DNA of 22,372 bases from Flavobacteriaceae bacterium (lineage in GTDB: Bacteria; Bacteroidota; Bacteroidia; Flavobacteriales; Flavobacteriaceae). Under the pieces are notes generated by a model. It was not told where the DNA came from. It saw only the letters and a program-made list of their open reading frames with translations, and did not search any database. Location of the stretch: positions 1 to 22,372 of the forward strand of contig JAUWLK010000011.1 of NCBI GenBank assembly GCA_030613745.1, given 5' to 3'. The position numbers were made by a program, and so were the translations under genes. Shown here piece by piece: positions 1 to 8,167 of this stretch (the stretch's first letter is position 1; every line of letters starts with the position of its first letter).

Positions 1-510
1 AGATGAAAACAGAACTAGTGTATCATTCACCTTTACATTTAAAAATTTAGCCAAGCCTTCAGCAACCAAAATGGATTTATCATTGGATTTTATAAATTCT
101 CCATCTTGGAGATATGACTTAATTTTTGTCATTTTATCTTCTTTATCAGGAGAAATTCCCATAACTACCACTCCTTTTGTAGATTCACCAGAAGAAGCCA
201 AAGAAAATGATTCTAAACGCGGTATGACAACATTTACTTTTGGGTCGGATTCAAGTTTAGTAATAATTTCGTCTTCCAAAGAAAAAATATTATTAATATT
301 TTTATCGTCCCAATATCCTTTTTTATGTATCTGAATATACCCGGAATAAGATTCAACAGCATTCTCTTTCATTTTTCCGTAAGAACCTGTTTGAAATCCT
401 CTCATGATAATTGCAAAAAACAAAGCAAACATAATAGAAGCTACTGTAATCAATGTTCTTCGTTTGTTACGCCATATATTTCGCCAGGCTATTTTTAGTA
501 TTGTATTCAT
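1..510 (-). CDS. ABC transporter permease, FtsX/LolE-like (N-terminal part)
   Basis: This is the first 170 codons of a protein that runs off the left edge of the window. It begins MNTILKIAWRNIWRNKRRTL, followed by one hydrophobic segment at about residues 19-36. A soluble periplasmic-looking domain then starts (ESYSGYIQIHKKGYWDD at about 53-69). This cytosolic 'WRNIWRNKRRT' start, single N-terminal membrane segment and large extracytoplasmic domain is typical of MacB/LolC/LolE-type permeases. Its start lies two bases after the stop of the LolA-like gene, and the last codons of that gene supply a purine-rich GGTGAGG just before the ATG, so translation is probably coupled. Being next to a LolA-like protein, it may handle lipoproteins or an outer-membrane component. 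The substrate cannot be read from the sequence, and the ATPase subunit is not in the window. Confidence 0.85.
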   Translation of the reverse strand, partial: MNTILKIAWRNIWRNKRRTLITVASIMFALFFAIIMRGFQTGSYGKMKENAVESYSGYIQIHKKGYWDDKNINNIFSLEDEIITKLESDPKVNVVIPRLESFSLASSGESTKGVVVMGISPDKEDKMTKIKSYLQDGEFIKSNDKSILVAEGLAKFLNVKVNDTLVLFSS

Positions 511-512
511 AC

Positions 513-1274
513 TTACCTCACCTTTTTCATTTTTTGTTGAGAGAAAAATGACTCCGGTAAATCAACATCAAACTTTATTTCTTTAATATATAATACTGTC
601 TTTTTACCTTCTTCATTTGCCGGAACTATTTCTATTCTTGTAGGTATTAATCTTCCATCCATTTTTTTAAAATCATATGCAAAATCACTTTTTACCAATT
701 CATCGTCCTCATCATAATACTCTGTTCTTATTTGAATATATTCCTCTTTAGTTATCCATTTGTAAACTTTCCCCCATACAACTGCCGCTTCCTCTTTTGG
801 AATCATTTCAATTTTAAAAGTATCAAAATTTTCTACTTTTTCTTCACCTACAATTTTATGGTTATAATCTATTACAATTGAACTCTCTTTTAAAATATCA
901 TCATTTGTATAATCAGAACCCATCCATCCTTGAGACATCATTGAAGCCGGAATTTTTATCATACGGCCTATAGAAGGCATCCAATTCCACATTTCTGTTT
1001 TTCGTTTTAAAAAAACCTGCCCTTTGTCTTTTGCCGGAGCTGTAATATAAGTCATTGAAAAATCCATACCTCTTCCCCAACTTTTCATACTTACCGACCG
1101 CTTCCAAGTAGGGCGTATAATTTCCATATCCATTATTGAAGTATTTGTTTTTCCCCTGGTTTTTTCATCAGCTTTTTTTATTATTTCTACTGCCGATATT
1201 TTCTCTTGAGCAAAACTGTTACTTGCAAACAACCCTAATACCAGAATAAATGCAACAAGATTCTTTTTATTCAT
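513..1274 (-). CDS. Outer membrane lipoprotein-sorting (LolA-like) protein
   Basis: A 253-residue secreted protein. Residues 1-22 form a Sec signal peptide (MNKKNLVAFILVLGLFASNSFA) with a likely cut before QEK. The rest resembles the LolA-like 'outer membrane lipoprotein-sorting protein' family: AVEIIKKADEKTRGKTN near the start, then a run of beta-strand-like segments with the pattern FLKRKTEMWNWMPSIGRMIKIP at about 88-109 and FKKMDGRLIPTRIEI near the end. Family members are periplasmic beta-sheet proteins that bind lipid or lipoprotein and are often encoded beside RND or LolCDE-type transporters. Here the gene sits 8 bases after a TetR regulator gene and 2 bases before an ABC permease, so the three probably form one operon. 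The family assignment is firm at the fold level; the cargo is unknown. Confidence 0.8.
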   Translation of the reverse strand: MNKKNLVAFILVLGLFASNSFAQEKISAVEIIKKADEKTRGKTNTSIMDMEIIRPTWKRSVSMKSWGRGMDFSMTYITAPAKDKGQVFLKRKTEMWNWMPSIGRMIKIPASMMSQGWMGSDYTNDDILKESSIVIDYNHKIVGEEKVENFDTFKIEMIPKEEAAVVWGKVYKWITKEEYIQIRTEYYDEDDELVKSDFAYDFKKMDGRLIPTRIEIVPANEEGKKTVLYIKEIKFDVDLPESFFSQQKMKKVR

Positions 1275-1282
1275 TTTGATAA

Positions 1283-1858
1283 TTATTTAAATTTTTCAAT
1301 TAATTTTTCTAAAACTTCATTTAACGGATATGCTTTTCCCATCATTATATATCCAAGCGAAACACCATCAATAGTACTACCTAACAACAAAGCTGTAGCA
1401 CTGGGGTTCTTATCTCCTTTATTTTTAAAATATGCTTCAAATATTTTCATGTATTGGTCAAAAAAAGGTAAAAATACTTTACTAAAAAGATCTTGAACTT
1501 TGGGCTGAGCAATTAAATTATAGTACAATTTCCAAAACACCTCGTTAGATTTTAACATTTCAAAATTAGCTTTTATCGCTTGCTCAAAATCTTTTTCTGA
1601 TCGTATTTCATAATTATGTTGCGCAAAAAGTTCTGAAAATTGATTTAATCCATAAAGTAGTACATTCTCCAATAAATCATTTTTACTTTGAAAATAATTA
1701 TATAAATTTCCTTTTGACACTTTTGCCTCTTTAGCTATAGATTGCATAGAGGTGCCGGTAAATCCATCTTCTGAAAACATTATTAGTGCTGATTCAATTA
1801 TCAACAATTCCTTTTTTTTTCTTATTTCCTTATTTTGTTTTTCTGTTCGTGGTGACAT
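1283..1858 (-). CDS. TetR/AcrR family transcriptional regulator
   Basis: A 191-residue one-domain-plus-ligand-domain regulator. The N-terminal helix-turn-helix is clear at about residues 37-58, with TSMQSIAKEAKVSKGNLYNYF followed by QSKNDLLENVL, the standard TetR signature. The C-terminal helical part (about 80-191) is the ligand and dimer domain and is not conserved enough to predict the ligand. It is the first gene of a minus-strand operon with the LolA-like and permease genes. Just upstream lies an 18-bp near-palindrome of the TGACYGACYRGTCRGTCA type overlapping a TAnnTTTG promoter box, which argues that this protein represses its own operon. Such operons often respond to membrane stress or hydrophobic compounds, but that is inference here. 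Confidence 0.92.
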   Translation of the reverse strand: MSPRTEKQNKEIRKKKELLIIESALIMFSEDGFTGTSMQSIAKEAKVSKGNLYNYFQSKNDLLENVLLYGLNQFSELFAQHNYEIRSEKDFEQAIKANFEMLKSNEVFWKLYYNLIAQPKVQDLFSKVFLPFFDQYMKIFEAYFKNKGDKNPSATALLLGSTIDGVSLGYIMMGKAYPLNEVLEKLIEKFK

Positions 1859-1871
1859 TAACCTTAGTTTA

Positions 1872-1889
1872 TGACTGACTGGTCGGTCA
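1872..1889. promoter_or_regulatory. Predicted TetR operator
   Basis: TGACTGACTGGTCGGTCA is an 18-bp imperfect palindrome (7 of 9 base pairs symmetric) placed 13 bases upstream of the TetR start. It has the spaced GAC/GTC half-sites common in operators of TetR/AcrR proteins. It overlaps the predicted -7 box by two bases, so binding would block the promoter. Recognition by the adjacent regulator is inferred from position. Confidence 0.65.
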
Positions 1890-1895
1890 AAGATA
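1888..1895 (-). promoter_or_regulatory. Predicted -7 promoter box of the TetR operon
   Basis: The minus strand reads TATCTTTG, a full match to the Bacteroidota -7 consensus TAnnTTTG. It lies about 30 bases upstream of the TetR start and touches the predicted operator. A convincing -33 TTTG at the usual spacing was not seen. Confidence 0.55.
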
Positions 1896-2027
1896 TTAAA
1901 TTATCATCAAAAAATAGTAGATATTCTAATTTCTTTTTTTATTTTAAAATATTCTTAAAAAGAAAATCATTAATAAATAAACAAAAAATAGTAACTTTAA
2001 ACTGTAAATAAAACTATTTAATAAATT

Positions 2028-2651
2028 ATGGAACATTTTGACAAACAAGCTCAAAACTGGGATGATGATAATATGAAAGTGGATAGAGCAAATACTTTTG
2101 CTAAAGAAATTTTAAATATTATTCAGCCAAACAAATCTATGAACGCTCTTGAGTTTGGGTGTGGAACAGGCCTATTAAGTTATCAACTAAAAGATGATTT
2201 TAATACGATTACTCTTATCGACACATCTGAAGAAATGATAAAAGTTTTAAATGAAAAAATAATAAACAATAACATTAAAAACTTTAACCCTATTCATATT
2301 AATTTATTGAATGATGAACTTGATAAAAAAGACTTTGATGTAATTTATACTTTGATGACCCTACACCATATCAATGATCTCAACAAAATATTAAGCATTT
2401 TTCAATCCCTTTTAAAAACAAATGGTTATTTGTGTATTGCTGATTTGGTAAAAGAAGATGGAAGTTTTCATTCTAATACTCCTGATTTTGATGGTCATAA
2501 TGGTTTTGATAGAAAAGAATTAAGTTCAATATTAGCTAATAACGGGTTTAAGGTTTTAAATTATAACATAAGCTTTGAAATAGAAAAAAAAGATGACGAT
2601 TCTATAAAAAAGTATCCTTTATTTTTAATGATATGTAAAAGAATTTATTAA
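2028..2651 (+). CDS. Class I SAM-dependent methyltransferase
   Basis: A 207-residue Rossmann-fold methyltransferase. Motif I is LEFGCGTGLL at residues 41-50, the acidic SAM-ribose position is in LIDTSEEM (63-70), and DVIYTLMTLHHIND (104-117) matches the post-motif II segment of small-molecule methyltransferases in the UbiE/Methyltransf_11 group. The start MEHFDKQAQNWDDD is typical of this group, in which 'FDxxAxxWD' opens the fold. It is transcribed divergently from the TetR operon and precedes the carboxylase genes by about 90 bases, so it may or may not be co-transcribed with them. The substrate cannot be predicted. Confidence 0.85.
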   Translation: MEHFDKQAQNWDDDNMKVDRANTFAKEILNIIQPNKSMNALEFGCGTGLLSYQLKDDFNTITLIDTSEEMIKVLNEKIINNNIKNFNPIHINLLNDELDKKDFDVIYTLMTLHHINDLNKILSIFQSLLKTNGYLCIADLVKEDGSFHSNTPDFDGHNGFDRKELSSILANNGFKVLNYNISFEIEKKDDDSIKKYPLFLMICKRIY

Positions 2652-2740
2652 ACTTATAACCATTTTAAATTATCCATAAAAAATATCTTTTTCAATAGAA
2701 TATTGTTTAAATTTATATTGAATTTATAAACTATATTCAC

Positions 2741-3226
2741 ATGGATAAAAAATTCAAAGTAAAGGTTAATAATTCCTTAGATTTTAACCTTAGCCAGAAA
2801 CTAATAGATGGCTTAGATATAATTCCAGAAAAAAATTCAAAATTTCACATTCTAATTGACAATCAAGCTTTTAATGCTAATTTGATCCAATCTGATTTTT
2901 ACAAAAAACAATATACAATTGTTGTAAATTCAAATACTTATCAAGTAAATATTACCAATGAAATAGATTTACTAATAGATAAAATGGGGTTTTCAGCTAG
3001 TGCAGGAAAACAGGTTAATGAAATTAAATCTCCCATGCCTGGAATTATTATTGATATCAATGTAAAAGAAGGAGATGAAGTTAAAGAAGGAGACACCTTA
3101 TTAATTTTAGAAGCCATGAAAATGGAGAATACAATAACTTGCCATAGAGATGCTGTCATTAAAAAACTCACAGTAAAAAAAGGAGAGGCTATTGAAAAAG
3201 GCAAAATTTTAATCGAATTAGAATAA
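2741..3226 (+). CDS. Biotin carboxyl carrier subunit of acyl-CoA carboxylase
   Basis: A 161-residue biotin carrier protein. The C-terminal half (about 90-161) is a biotinyl/lipoyl domain: SPMPGIIIDINVKEGDEVKEGDTLLILEAMKMENTI. The biotinylated residue is predicted to be Lys127 in the AMKM motif (125-128). The N-terminal half is a less conserved BT-like region that would bind the partner subunits. It is the first of three consecutive plus-strand genes for carrier, biotin carboxylase and carboxyltransferase. It ends 24 bases before the next gene. The separate carrier together with a PCC-type carboxyltransferase fits the propionyl/methylmalonyl-CoA carboxylase arrangement found in Bacteroidota, although acetyl-CoA carboxylation is not excluded. 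Confidence 0.92.
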   Translation: MDKKFKVKVNNSLDFNLSQKLIDGLDIIPEKNSKFHILIDNQAFNANLIQSDFYKKQYTIVVNSNTYQVNITNEIDLLIDKMGFSASAGKQVNEIKSPMPGIIIDINVKEGDEVKEGDTLLILEAMKMENTITCHRDAVIKKLTVKKGEAIEKGKILIELE

Positions 3227-3250
3227 ACTTACCTCAAAAATTATCCATTC

Positions 3251-4693
3251 ATGAAAAAAATATTGGTTGCAAACCGTGGCGAAATTGCCATACGAGTTAT
3301 GAAAACTGCAAAAAAAATGGGAATCAAAACCGTTGCCGTTTACTCAAATATTGATAGAAATGCACCTCATGTTAAATTTGCTGATGAAGCAATAAATATT
3401 GGAGATAATCCTTCAAATAAATCCTATTTACTTGGAGATAAAATTATTGAAGTAGCAAAAAAATTAAATGTAGATGCTATTCATCCAGGTTATGGTTTTT
3501 TAAGTGAGAATGCCGATTTTGCAGAAGCTGTAGAAAATAATAATCTCATTTTTATAGGTCCTAAATCAAAATCTATTAAAATGATGGGAGATAAATTAGC
3601 AGCAAAAGATGCTGTTAAAAATTATAACATCCCAATGGTTCCGGGTGTTGATAAAGCAATTACCGATATTGACGAAGCAAAAGAGATTGCTAAAAAAATT
3701 GGTTTTCCAATATTGATCAAAGCTTCAGCTGGAGGTGGTGGAAAAGGTATGCGTATTGTAGAAAATAAAGAAGAATTTGAATCGCAAATGAATAGAGCTG
3801 TTAGTGAAGCCACATCAGCTTTTGGTGATGGTTCAGTTTTCATTGAAAAATACATTACTTCACCACGTCATATCGAAATTCAAATTTTAGCAGATAGCCA
3901 TGGTAATTTTGTTCATCTTTTTGAAAGAGAATGTAGTATCCAACGCCGTCATCAAAAAGTAATTGAAGAGGCTCCTTCTTCAATACTAACTCCGGAGTTA
4001 AGACAAAAAATGGGAGATGCAGCTGTAAAAGTTGCCAAATCATGTGATTATTTGAGCGCTGGTACTGTAGAGTTTTTGGTTGATAACAAAATGAATTTCT
4101 ATTTTTTAGAAATGAATACACGCTTACAGGTTGAACATCCGGTTACAGAATTTATTACCGGAATTGATATGGTTGAACAACAAATAAAAATAGCGAGAGG
4201 AGAAAAAATATCTTTTAGTCAGCAAGATTTGAAAATAAATGGTCATGCTATAGAATTAAGGGTATATGCCGAAGATTCTTTAAATGATTTTTTACCTAAC
4301 GTAGGTACATTAAAAACATATAAAACACCTCATGGTAAAAATATACGATTAGATGATGGATTTGAAGAAGGTATGGAAATTCCGATTTATTATGATCCTA
4401 TGATTTCAAAATTGATAACATATGGTAAAAACAGAATGGAAGCTATCCAATTAATGATTAAAGCCATAGAAAATTATAAAATTGAAGGAGTTGAAACAAC
4501 TTTACCTTTTGGGAAGTTTGTATGTGAACACGAAGCTTTCCGTACCGGTAAATTTGATACACATTTTGTAAAAAATTATTATTCTGCTGATAAATTAAAT
4601 TCAGAAATAGAATCAGAAGCAAAAATTGCTGCAATGTTGGGATTAAAAATTTATTTAGAAGAACAAAAAACTTTAAGAATACCCATAAATTAA
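3251..4693 (+). CDS. Biotin carboxylase subunit of acyl-CoA carboxylase
   Basis: A 480-residue ATP-grasp enzyme that uses ATP and bicarbonate to carboxylate biotin on the carrier subunit. The N-terminal domain begins MKKILVANRGEIAIRVM. The glycine-rich ATP loop is at 161-167 (GGGGKGM) with Lys158 before it. The catalytic strip ERECSIQRRHQKVIEE is at 225-240 and EMNTRLQVEHPVTE at 287-300, so the key residues are all present. The C-terminal biotin carboxylase domain is intact. Its length fits a stand-alone AccC/PccA-like subunit without a fused biotin domain, which is encoded by the preceding gene. The next gene starts 49 bases on, after a small inverted repeat (4699-4705/4722-4728). Confidence 0.95.
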   Translation: MKKILVANRGEIAIRVMKTAKKMGIKTVAVYSNIDRNAPHVKFADEAINIGDNPSNKSYLLGDKIIEVAKKLNVDAIHPGYGFLSENADFAEAVENNNLIFIGPKSKSIKMMGDKLAAKDAVKNYNIPMVPGVDKAITDIDEAKEIAKKIGFPILIKASAGGGGKGMRIVENKEEFESQMNRAVSEATSAFGDGSVFIEKYITSPRHIEIQILADSHGNFVHLFERECSIQRRHQKVIEEAPSSILTPELRQKMGDAAVKVAKSCDYLSAGTVEFLVDNKMNFYFLEMNTRLQVEHPVTEFITGIDMVEQQIKIARGEKISFSQQDLKINGHAIELRVYAEDSLNDFLPNVGTLKTYKTPHGKNIRLDDGFEEGMEIPIYYDPMISKLITYGKNRMEAIQLMIKAIENYKIEGVETTLPFGKFVCEHEAFRTGKFDTHFVKNYYSADKLNSEIESEAKIAAMLGLKIYLEEQKTLRIPIN

Positions 4694-4742
4694 TATATTT
4701 CTCATCTCAATAACTATCAGAATGAGAAGAAATTAAAGGCTT

Positions 4743-6284
4743 ATGAATACAAAGCAAGAAAATTTATTAAAAAAAATAACTGAAGCCAAATTAGGTGGAG
4801 GTGAAATAAGAATTAAAAAACAACATCAAAAGAAAAAATTAACCGCTCGAGAAAGAATTGATATCTTATTAGATGAGGGATCCTTTGAAGAAATTGGTAT
4901 TTTAGTAACACATCGTACTACCGATTTTGGTATGGATAAGCAATTGTTTTATGGTGATGGTGTAGTAACAGGTTACGGTACCATTAATCGTAGATTGGTT
5001 TATATTTTTTCGCAAGACTTTACCGTTTTTGGTGGAGCCCTTTCAGAAACTCATGCAGAAAAAATATGTAAAATCATGGATCTTGCTGTTAAAGTGGGAG
5101 CTCCAGTAATTGGTTTAAATGACTCTGGTGGTGCAAGAATTCAAGAAGGTGTTAGATCTTTAGGGGGATATGCTGATATTTTTTACAGAAATGTTCAAGC
5201 ATCTGGTGTTATTCCTCAAATATCAGCTATTATGGGACCTTGTGCAGGAGGTGCGGTTTATTCGCCCGCTATGACAGATTTTACATTAATGGTTGAAGAA
5301 ACAAGTTATATGTTTGTTACCGGACCAAATGTTGTAAAAACTGTTACTAATGAAAAAGTAACTTCTGAAGAATTAGGAGGAGCAATTACACATTCAACCA
5401 AATCTGGAGTTACACATATAACATCTTCAAATGACATACAAAGTTTATTGGATGTTAAAAAATTACTAAGCTATATTCCTCAAAATAATCAAGAGAAAAC
5501 ACCTGATCTTCCTTTTGAAATTGGTGAAGAAGTTAGAGAAGAATTAGAAGAAATTGTTCCAAAAGACACACATAAACCTTATGATATTCGAAAAGTGATC
5601 GATGGTATATGTGATGCAGCATCTTTTTTTGAAATTCATAAGGATTATGCAGATAATATAGTTGTTGGATTTGCTCGATTGGCAGGAAAAAGTATTGGAA
5701 TAATTGCCAATCAACCAATGAGTTTAGCGGGAGTTTTAGATGTAAACAGCTCAAAAAAAGCAGCTCGTTTTGTACGTTTTTGTGATGCATTTAATATTCC
5801 ACTTTTAGTATTAGAAGATGTTCCCGGTTTCTTACCAGGTACAGATCAGGAATGGAATGGCATAATCGTGAATGGGGCAAAATTATTGTATGCCTTTAGT
5901 GAAGCAACAGTACCAAGAGTAACTGTAATTACACGAAAAGCATATGGTGGAGCTTATGATGTAATGAATTCAAAACACATTGGTGCTGATATGAATTTTG
6001 CCTGGCCTACTGCAGAAATTGCCGTTATGGGAGCTAAAGGTGCAAGTGAAATAATCTTTAAAAAAGAAATTAAAGAAGCCGAAGATCCTGAAGCAAAATG
6101 GAAAGAAAAAGAAGCCGAATATGCTTTTAAATTTGCAGATCCGTACAGAGCTGCACGAAGAGGATTTATTGATGAAGTGATTTTACCTAAAAATACACGT
6201 AGAAAATTAATCAAAGCTTTTGCAATGTTGGAAAATAAAAAAGTAAATAGACCAAAAAGAAAGCACGGAAATATTCCGCTTTAA
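4743..6284 (+). CDS. Acyl-CoA (probably propionyl-CoA) carboxylase carboxyltransferase subunit
   Basis: A 513-residue carboxyltransferase that moves the carboxyl group from carboxybiotin to an acyl-CoA. It has two crotonase-fold halves. The N half carries LNDSGGARIQEGVRSLGGY (125-143) and GPCAGGAVYSPA (165-176). The C half carries DVPGFLPGT, RKAYGGAYDVMNSKHIGAD and FAWPTAEIAVMGAKGASE, the biotin-side oxyanion region. These motifs and the length match the propionyl-CoA carboxylase beta / methylmalonyl-CoA decarboxylase alpha group rather than AccA/AccD. With the carrier and biotin carboxylase upstream it completes a soluble carboxylase; no decarboxylase membrane subunits are nearby. Propionyl-CoA is the likely substrate, giving methylmalonyl-CoA for the succinate route. 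Confidence 0.93.
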   Translation: MNTKQENLLKKITEAKLGGGEIRIKKQHQKKKLTARERIDILLDEGSFEEIGILVTHRTTDFGMDKQLFYGDGVVTGYGTINRRLVYIFSQDFTVFGGALSETHAEKICKIMDLAVKVGAPVIGLNDSGGARIQEGVRSLGGYADIFYRNVQASGVIPQISAIMGPCAGGAVYSPAMTDFTLMVEETSYMFVTGPNVVKTVTNEKVTSEELGGAITHSTKSGVTHITSSNDIQSLLDVKKLLSYIPQNNQEKTPDLPFEIGEEVREELEEIVPKDTHKPYDIRKVIDGICDAASFFEIHKDYADNIVVGFARLAGKSIGIIANQPMSLAGVLDVNSSKKAARFVRFCDAFNIPLLVLEDVPGFLPGTDQEWNGIIVNGAKLLYAFSEATVPRVTVITRKAYGGAYDVMNSKHIGADMNFAWPTAEIAVMGAKGASEIIFKKEIKEAEDPEAKWKEKEAEYAFKFADPYRAARRGFIDEVILPKNTRRKLIKAFAMLENKKVNRPKRKHGNIPL

Positions 6285-6328
6285 GCTTAAGTCTAAGTTT
6301 TATTTTCAGTAAAAAAATGGAATAAAAA

Positions 6329-6814
6329 TTATTTTACAAATCTTCCATCATCTTTTGATGTTGGAAGTTTATTTACTTTTTTTTCATACCAACCATTTTT
6401 GGTAACATCTCTATAATCAAATTCAGAAATAAAAGGTTTAATATCAAGTAACGGTGTTCCTTCAATAATATCAAAATCCTTAACATAAAGAATATTTTTT
6501 TCAATTTTAACAAGACGAACTATAGAAATACCTATTGAATTCGGTCTGCCAGGAGCTCGCGTAGCAAATATTCCATGTGTTTGATTATCTAAAAAAGGTT
6601 TTACTTGTAAAGAAGACTTTTTGATCAAATGAAGATGGTATATTAAAATAATGTGTGAAAAACCTTCTAAATCTTTTAATCCTTCTTCAAATTCTTGAAA
6701 TACTTCAATTTTCCCTTCAACATCTGTTGCTACAACTGCCTGAATTGGTGTGCCTTTAGGCACTTTGAAAGGTGAGTGGATAATTCCAATTGGTTTGTAT
6801 ATTATCTCTTTCAT
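6329..6814 (-). CDS. trmO: tRNA (adenine37-N6)-methyltransferase TrmO (TsaA-like)
   Basis: A 161-residue protein of the TrmO/TsaA (UPF0066) family, which methylates N6-threonylcarbamoyladenosine at position 37 of certain tRNAs with SAM. The family signature is visible: GIIHSPF at 10-16 and FATRAPGRPNSIGISIVRL at 83-101, with PLLDIKP at 121-127. It is shorter than the E. coli protein because it lacks the C-terminal extension, as in many archaeal and Bacteroidota members. It follows clpS by 18 bases on the same strand (M8 start of clpS assumed), so they are probably co-transcribed. It converges with the carboxylase operon, with only 44 bases between the stops and no clear terminator. Confidence 0.88.
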   Translation of the reverse strand: MKEIIYKPIGIIHSPFKVPKGTPIQAVVATDVEGKIEVFQEFEEGLKDLEGFSHIILIYHLHLIKKSSLQVKPFLDNQTHGIFATRAPGRPNSIGISIVRLVKIEKNILYVKDFDIIEGTPLLDIKPFISEFDYRDVTKNGWYEKKVNKLPTSKDDGRFVK

Positions 6815-6832
6815 AATTTAAAAACAAACTTA

Positions 6833-7105
6833 TTAAACTATTTCAGCGCTTAAACCTAAATTTAATAGTTGTGTACATCGTGATTTTAGGTCATCTAATT
6901 CACCTGTTTTAACGGCACACTTTCCTTTATAATGAACTAAAAAAGTACATTGTTCAGCCTGTTCTAAAGTATGATCACAAATATCAATTAATGAATCAAT
7001 TACATAATCAAAAGTATGAACATCATCATTAAATAAAATAATTTCGTGTTGATTTACTAGCTGTTCAAGTGTATCTAAGTCTTCTTGGATTTTTTCTTTT
7101 GTCAT
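6833..7105 (-). CDS. clpS: ATP-dependent Clp protease adaptor ClpS
   Basis: A 90-residue adaptor that hands N-degron substrates to the Clp AAA+ unfoldase. The core is visible: EIILFNDDVHTFDYVIDSL (21-39) with the Asn-Asp-Asp substrate pocket, and FLVHYKGKCAV (55-65) with the His-containing pocket segment. I chose the start at 7105 (MTKEKIQEDL) over the in-frame start at 7126 (MMMEEIFMTK). The shorter form matches the usual family N-terminus, GGAAG lies about eight bases upstream of it, and the predicted -7 box at 7142-7149 would leave the longer form almost no leader. No clpA/clpC gene is in the window. Confidence 0.9.
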   Translation of the reverse strand: MTKEKIQEDLDTLEQLVNQHEIILFNDDVHTFDYVIDSLIDICDHTLEQAEQCTFLVHYKGKCAVKTGELDDLKSRCTQLLNLGLSAEIV

Positions 7106-7141
7106 AAATATTTCTTCCATCATCATGCAATTATTATTTTA

Positions 7142-7149
7142 CAAAACTA
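7142..7149 (-). promoter_or_regulatory. Predicted -7 promoter box of clpS-trmO
   Basis: The minus strand reads TAGTTTTG, a full TAnnTTTG match, 37 bases upstream of the chosen clpS start. It separates clpS-trmO from prmA transcriptionally. No obvious -33 box was found. Confidence 0.5.
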
Positions 7150-7260
7150 TATAAAATTTTAATCTAAAACCTATTATAGCTGTTAAATCCAATCATTGGT
7201 TATGAGGTCCCGTTATAAAAACGGAATTTGTACTAACTAAATGATTAAATAAACACTAAA

Positions 7261-8103
7261 TCAAAGTTTCACAAATTTTAATGCAGCCCAATTATTTTTT
7301 TCTAATTTCTTCTCTATCCTTAGTTGACTCTTTTTAGCTTCCTTATTAATAACTGGTATATCTTCGGTATAAAATCCACTTAGTAATAGTATTCCTTTTT
7401 GTTTTAAACTTGTAACATAAACTTCAATGTCTTGTAACAAAATATTTCGATTGATATTGGCAATAATTACATCGTATTTTTTATCTTTTAATAATGATAC
7501 ATCTCCTTCAAAAACTGAAATATTTTTACAATTATTTCGCTCTATATTTTCTAAAGAATTTTCATAACACCAGTTATCAATATCAATTGCATCCAAATTT
7601 TTTGCTCCTTTCATCTCGGAAAAAATGGCTAAAATTCCTGTTCCACAACCCATATCTAAAATAGTTTTTCCTTCCAAATCCAAATCGATTAAATGTTGAA
7701 TCATTAAATATGTAGTCTCATGATGACCAGTACCAAAACTCATTTTTGGTTCAATACTAATATCGTATTTTAAATTAGGGTTTTCATGAAAAGGTGCTCT
7801 AATACTTACTAAATCATCAACCTGAATAGGATTAAAGTTTTTTTCCCATTCACTATTCCAATTTACTTGTTCAATTTCTTCAATAGTATAAATAATTTCA
7901 TATTTATCTGATTGTAAAATTTGAATATCTTTTAAAATAGTATCATTCCAATCCTTTTTTTGAATGTAAGCTATTACACCATTTTCATTTTCGGTAAAAC
8001 TTTCAAAGCCAACAACACCTAACTCTGCAATAAGAATTTCGGTTATTAATTGGCTTGGTAAAGTATCTGATTTTATGATAAAAGTGTAGGAAATGTAATT
8101 CAT
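7261..8103 (-). CDS. prmA: Ribosomal protein L11 methyltransferase PrmA
   Basis: A 280-residue SAM-dependent enzyme that trimethylates ribosomal protein L11. The N-terminal substrate-binding domain (about 1-90) has the expected EILIAELGVVGFESF. It is followed by the PrmA signature EPKMSFGTGHHETTYLMIQHL (118-138), then motif I ILDMGCGTGILAIF (148-161), the acidic motif DAIDID (171-176) and IIANINRN (213-220). Length and motif order are those of the family. It lies downstream of tpiA, with a strong terminator between them, and 134 bases before the clpS ATG at 7126 (155 before the chosen one at 7105), so it probably has its own weak promoter or depends on read-through. Confidence 0.95.
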   Translation of the reverse strand: MNYISYTFIIKSDTLPSQLITEILIAELGVVGFESFTENENGVIAYIQKKDWNDTILKDIQILQSDKYEIIYTIEEIEQVNWNSEWEKNFNPIQVDDLVSIRAPFHENPNLKYDISIEPKMSFGTGHHETTYLMIQHLIDLDLEGKTILDMGCGTGILAIFSEMKGAKNLDAIDIDNWCYENSLENIERNNCKNISVFEGDVSLLKDKKYDVIIANINRNILLQDIEVYVTSLKQKGILLLSGFYTEDIPVINKEAKKSQLRIEKKLEKNNWAALKFVKL

Positions 8104-8118
8104 AACAAGAATTAATTT

Positions 8119-8148
8119 AAAAAAAATATTCCCACTTTCGTGGGAATA
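8119..8148 (-). terminator. Intrinsic terminator of tpiA
   Basis: On the minus strand a 9-bp perfect stem, TATTCCCAC / GTGGGAATA (8127-8135 and 8140-8148), encloses a GAAA tetraloop and is followed by eight T (8126-8119). It lies 19 bases after the tpiA stop, so it is a textbook Rho-independent terminator. Confidence 0.9.
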
Positions 8149-8167
8149 ATATAATATTTGTAAATCC

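Noticed and set aside
71..586. Plus-strand reading frames at the left edge
   Set aside because: They are antisense to the permease and LolA-like genes and show no family features.
7106..7126. Longer ClpS N-terminus (MMMEEIF)
   Set aside because: It leaves almost no leader after the predicted promoter and is not family-like; the M at 7105 has a GGAAG upstream.
7209..7224. CCGTT/AACGG hairpin between prmA and clpS as a terminator
   Set aside because: The stem is only five base pairs and no T tract follows on the minus strand.
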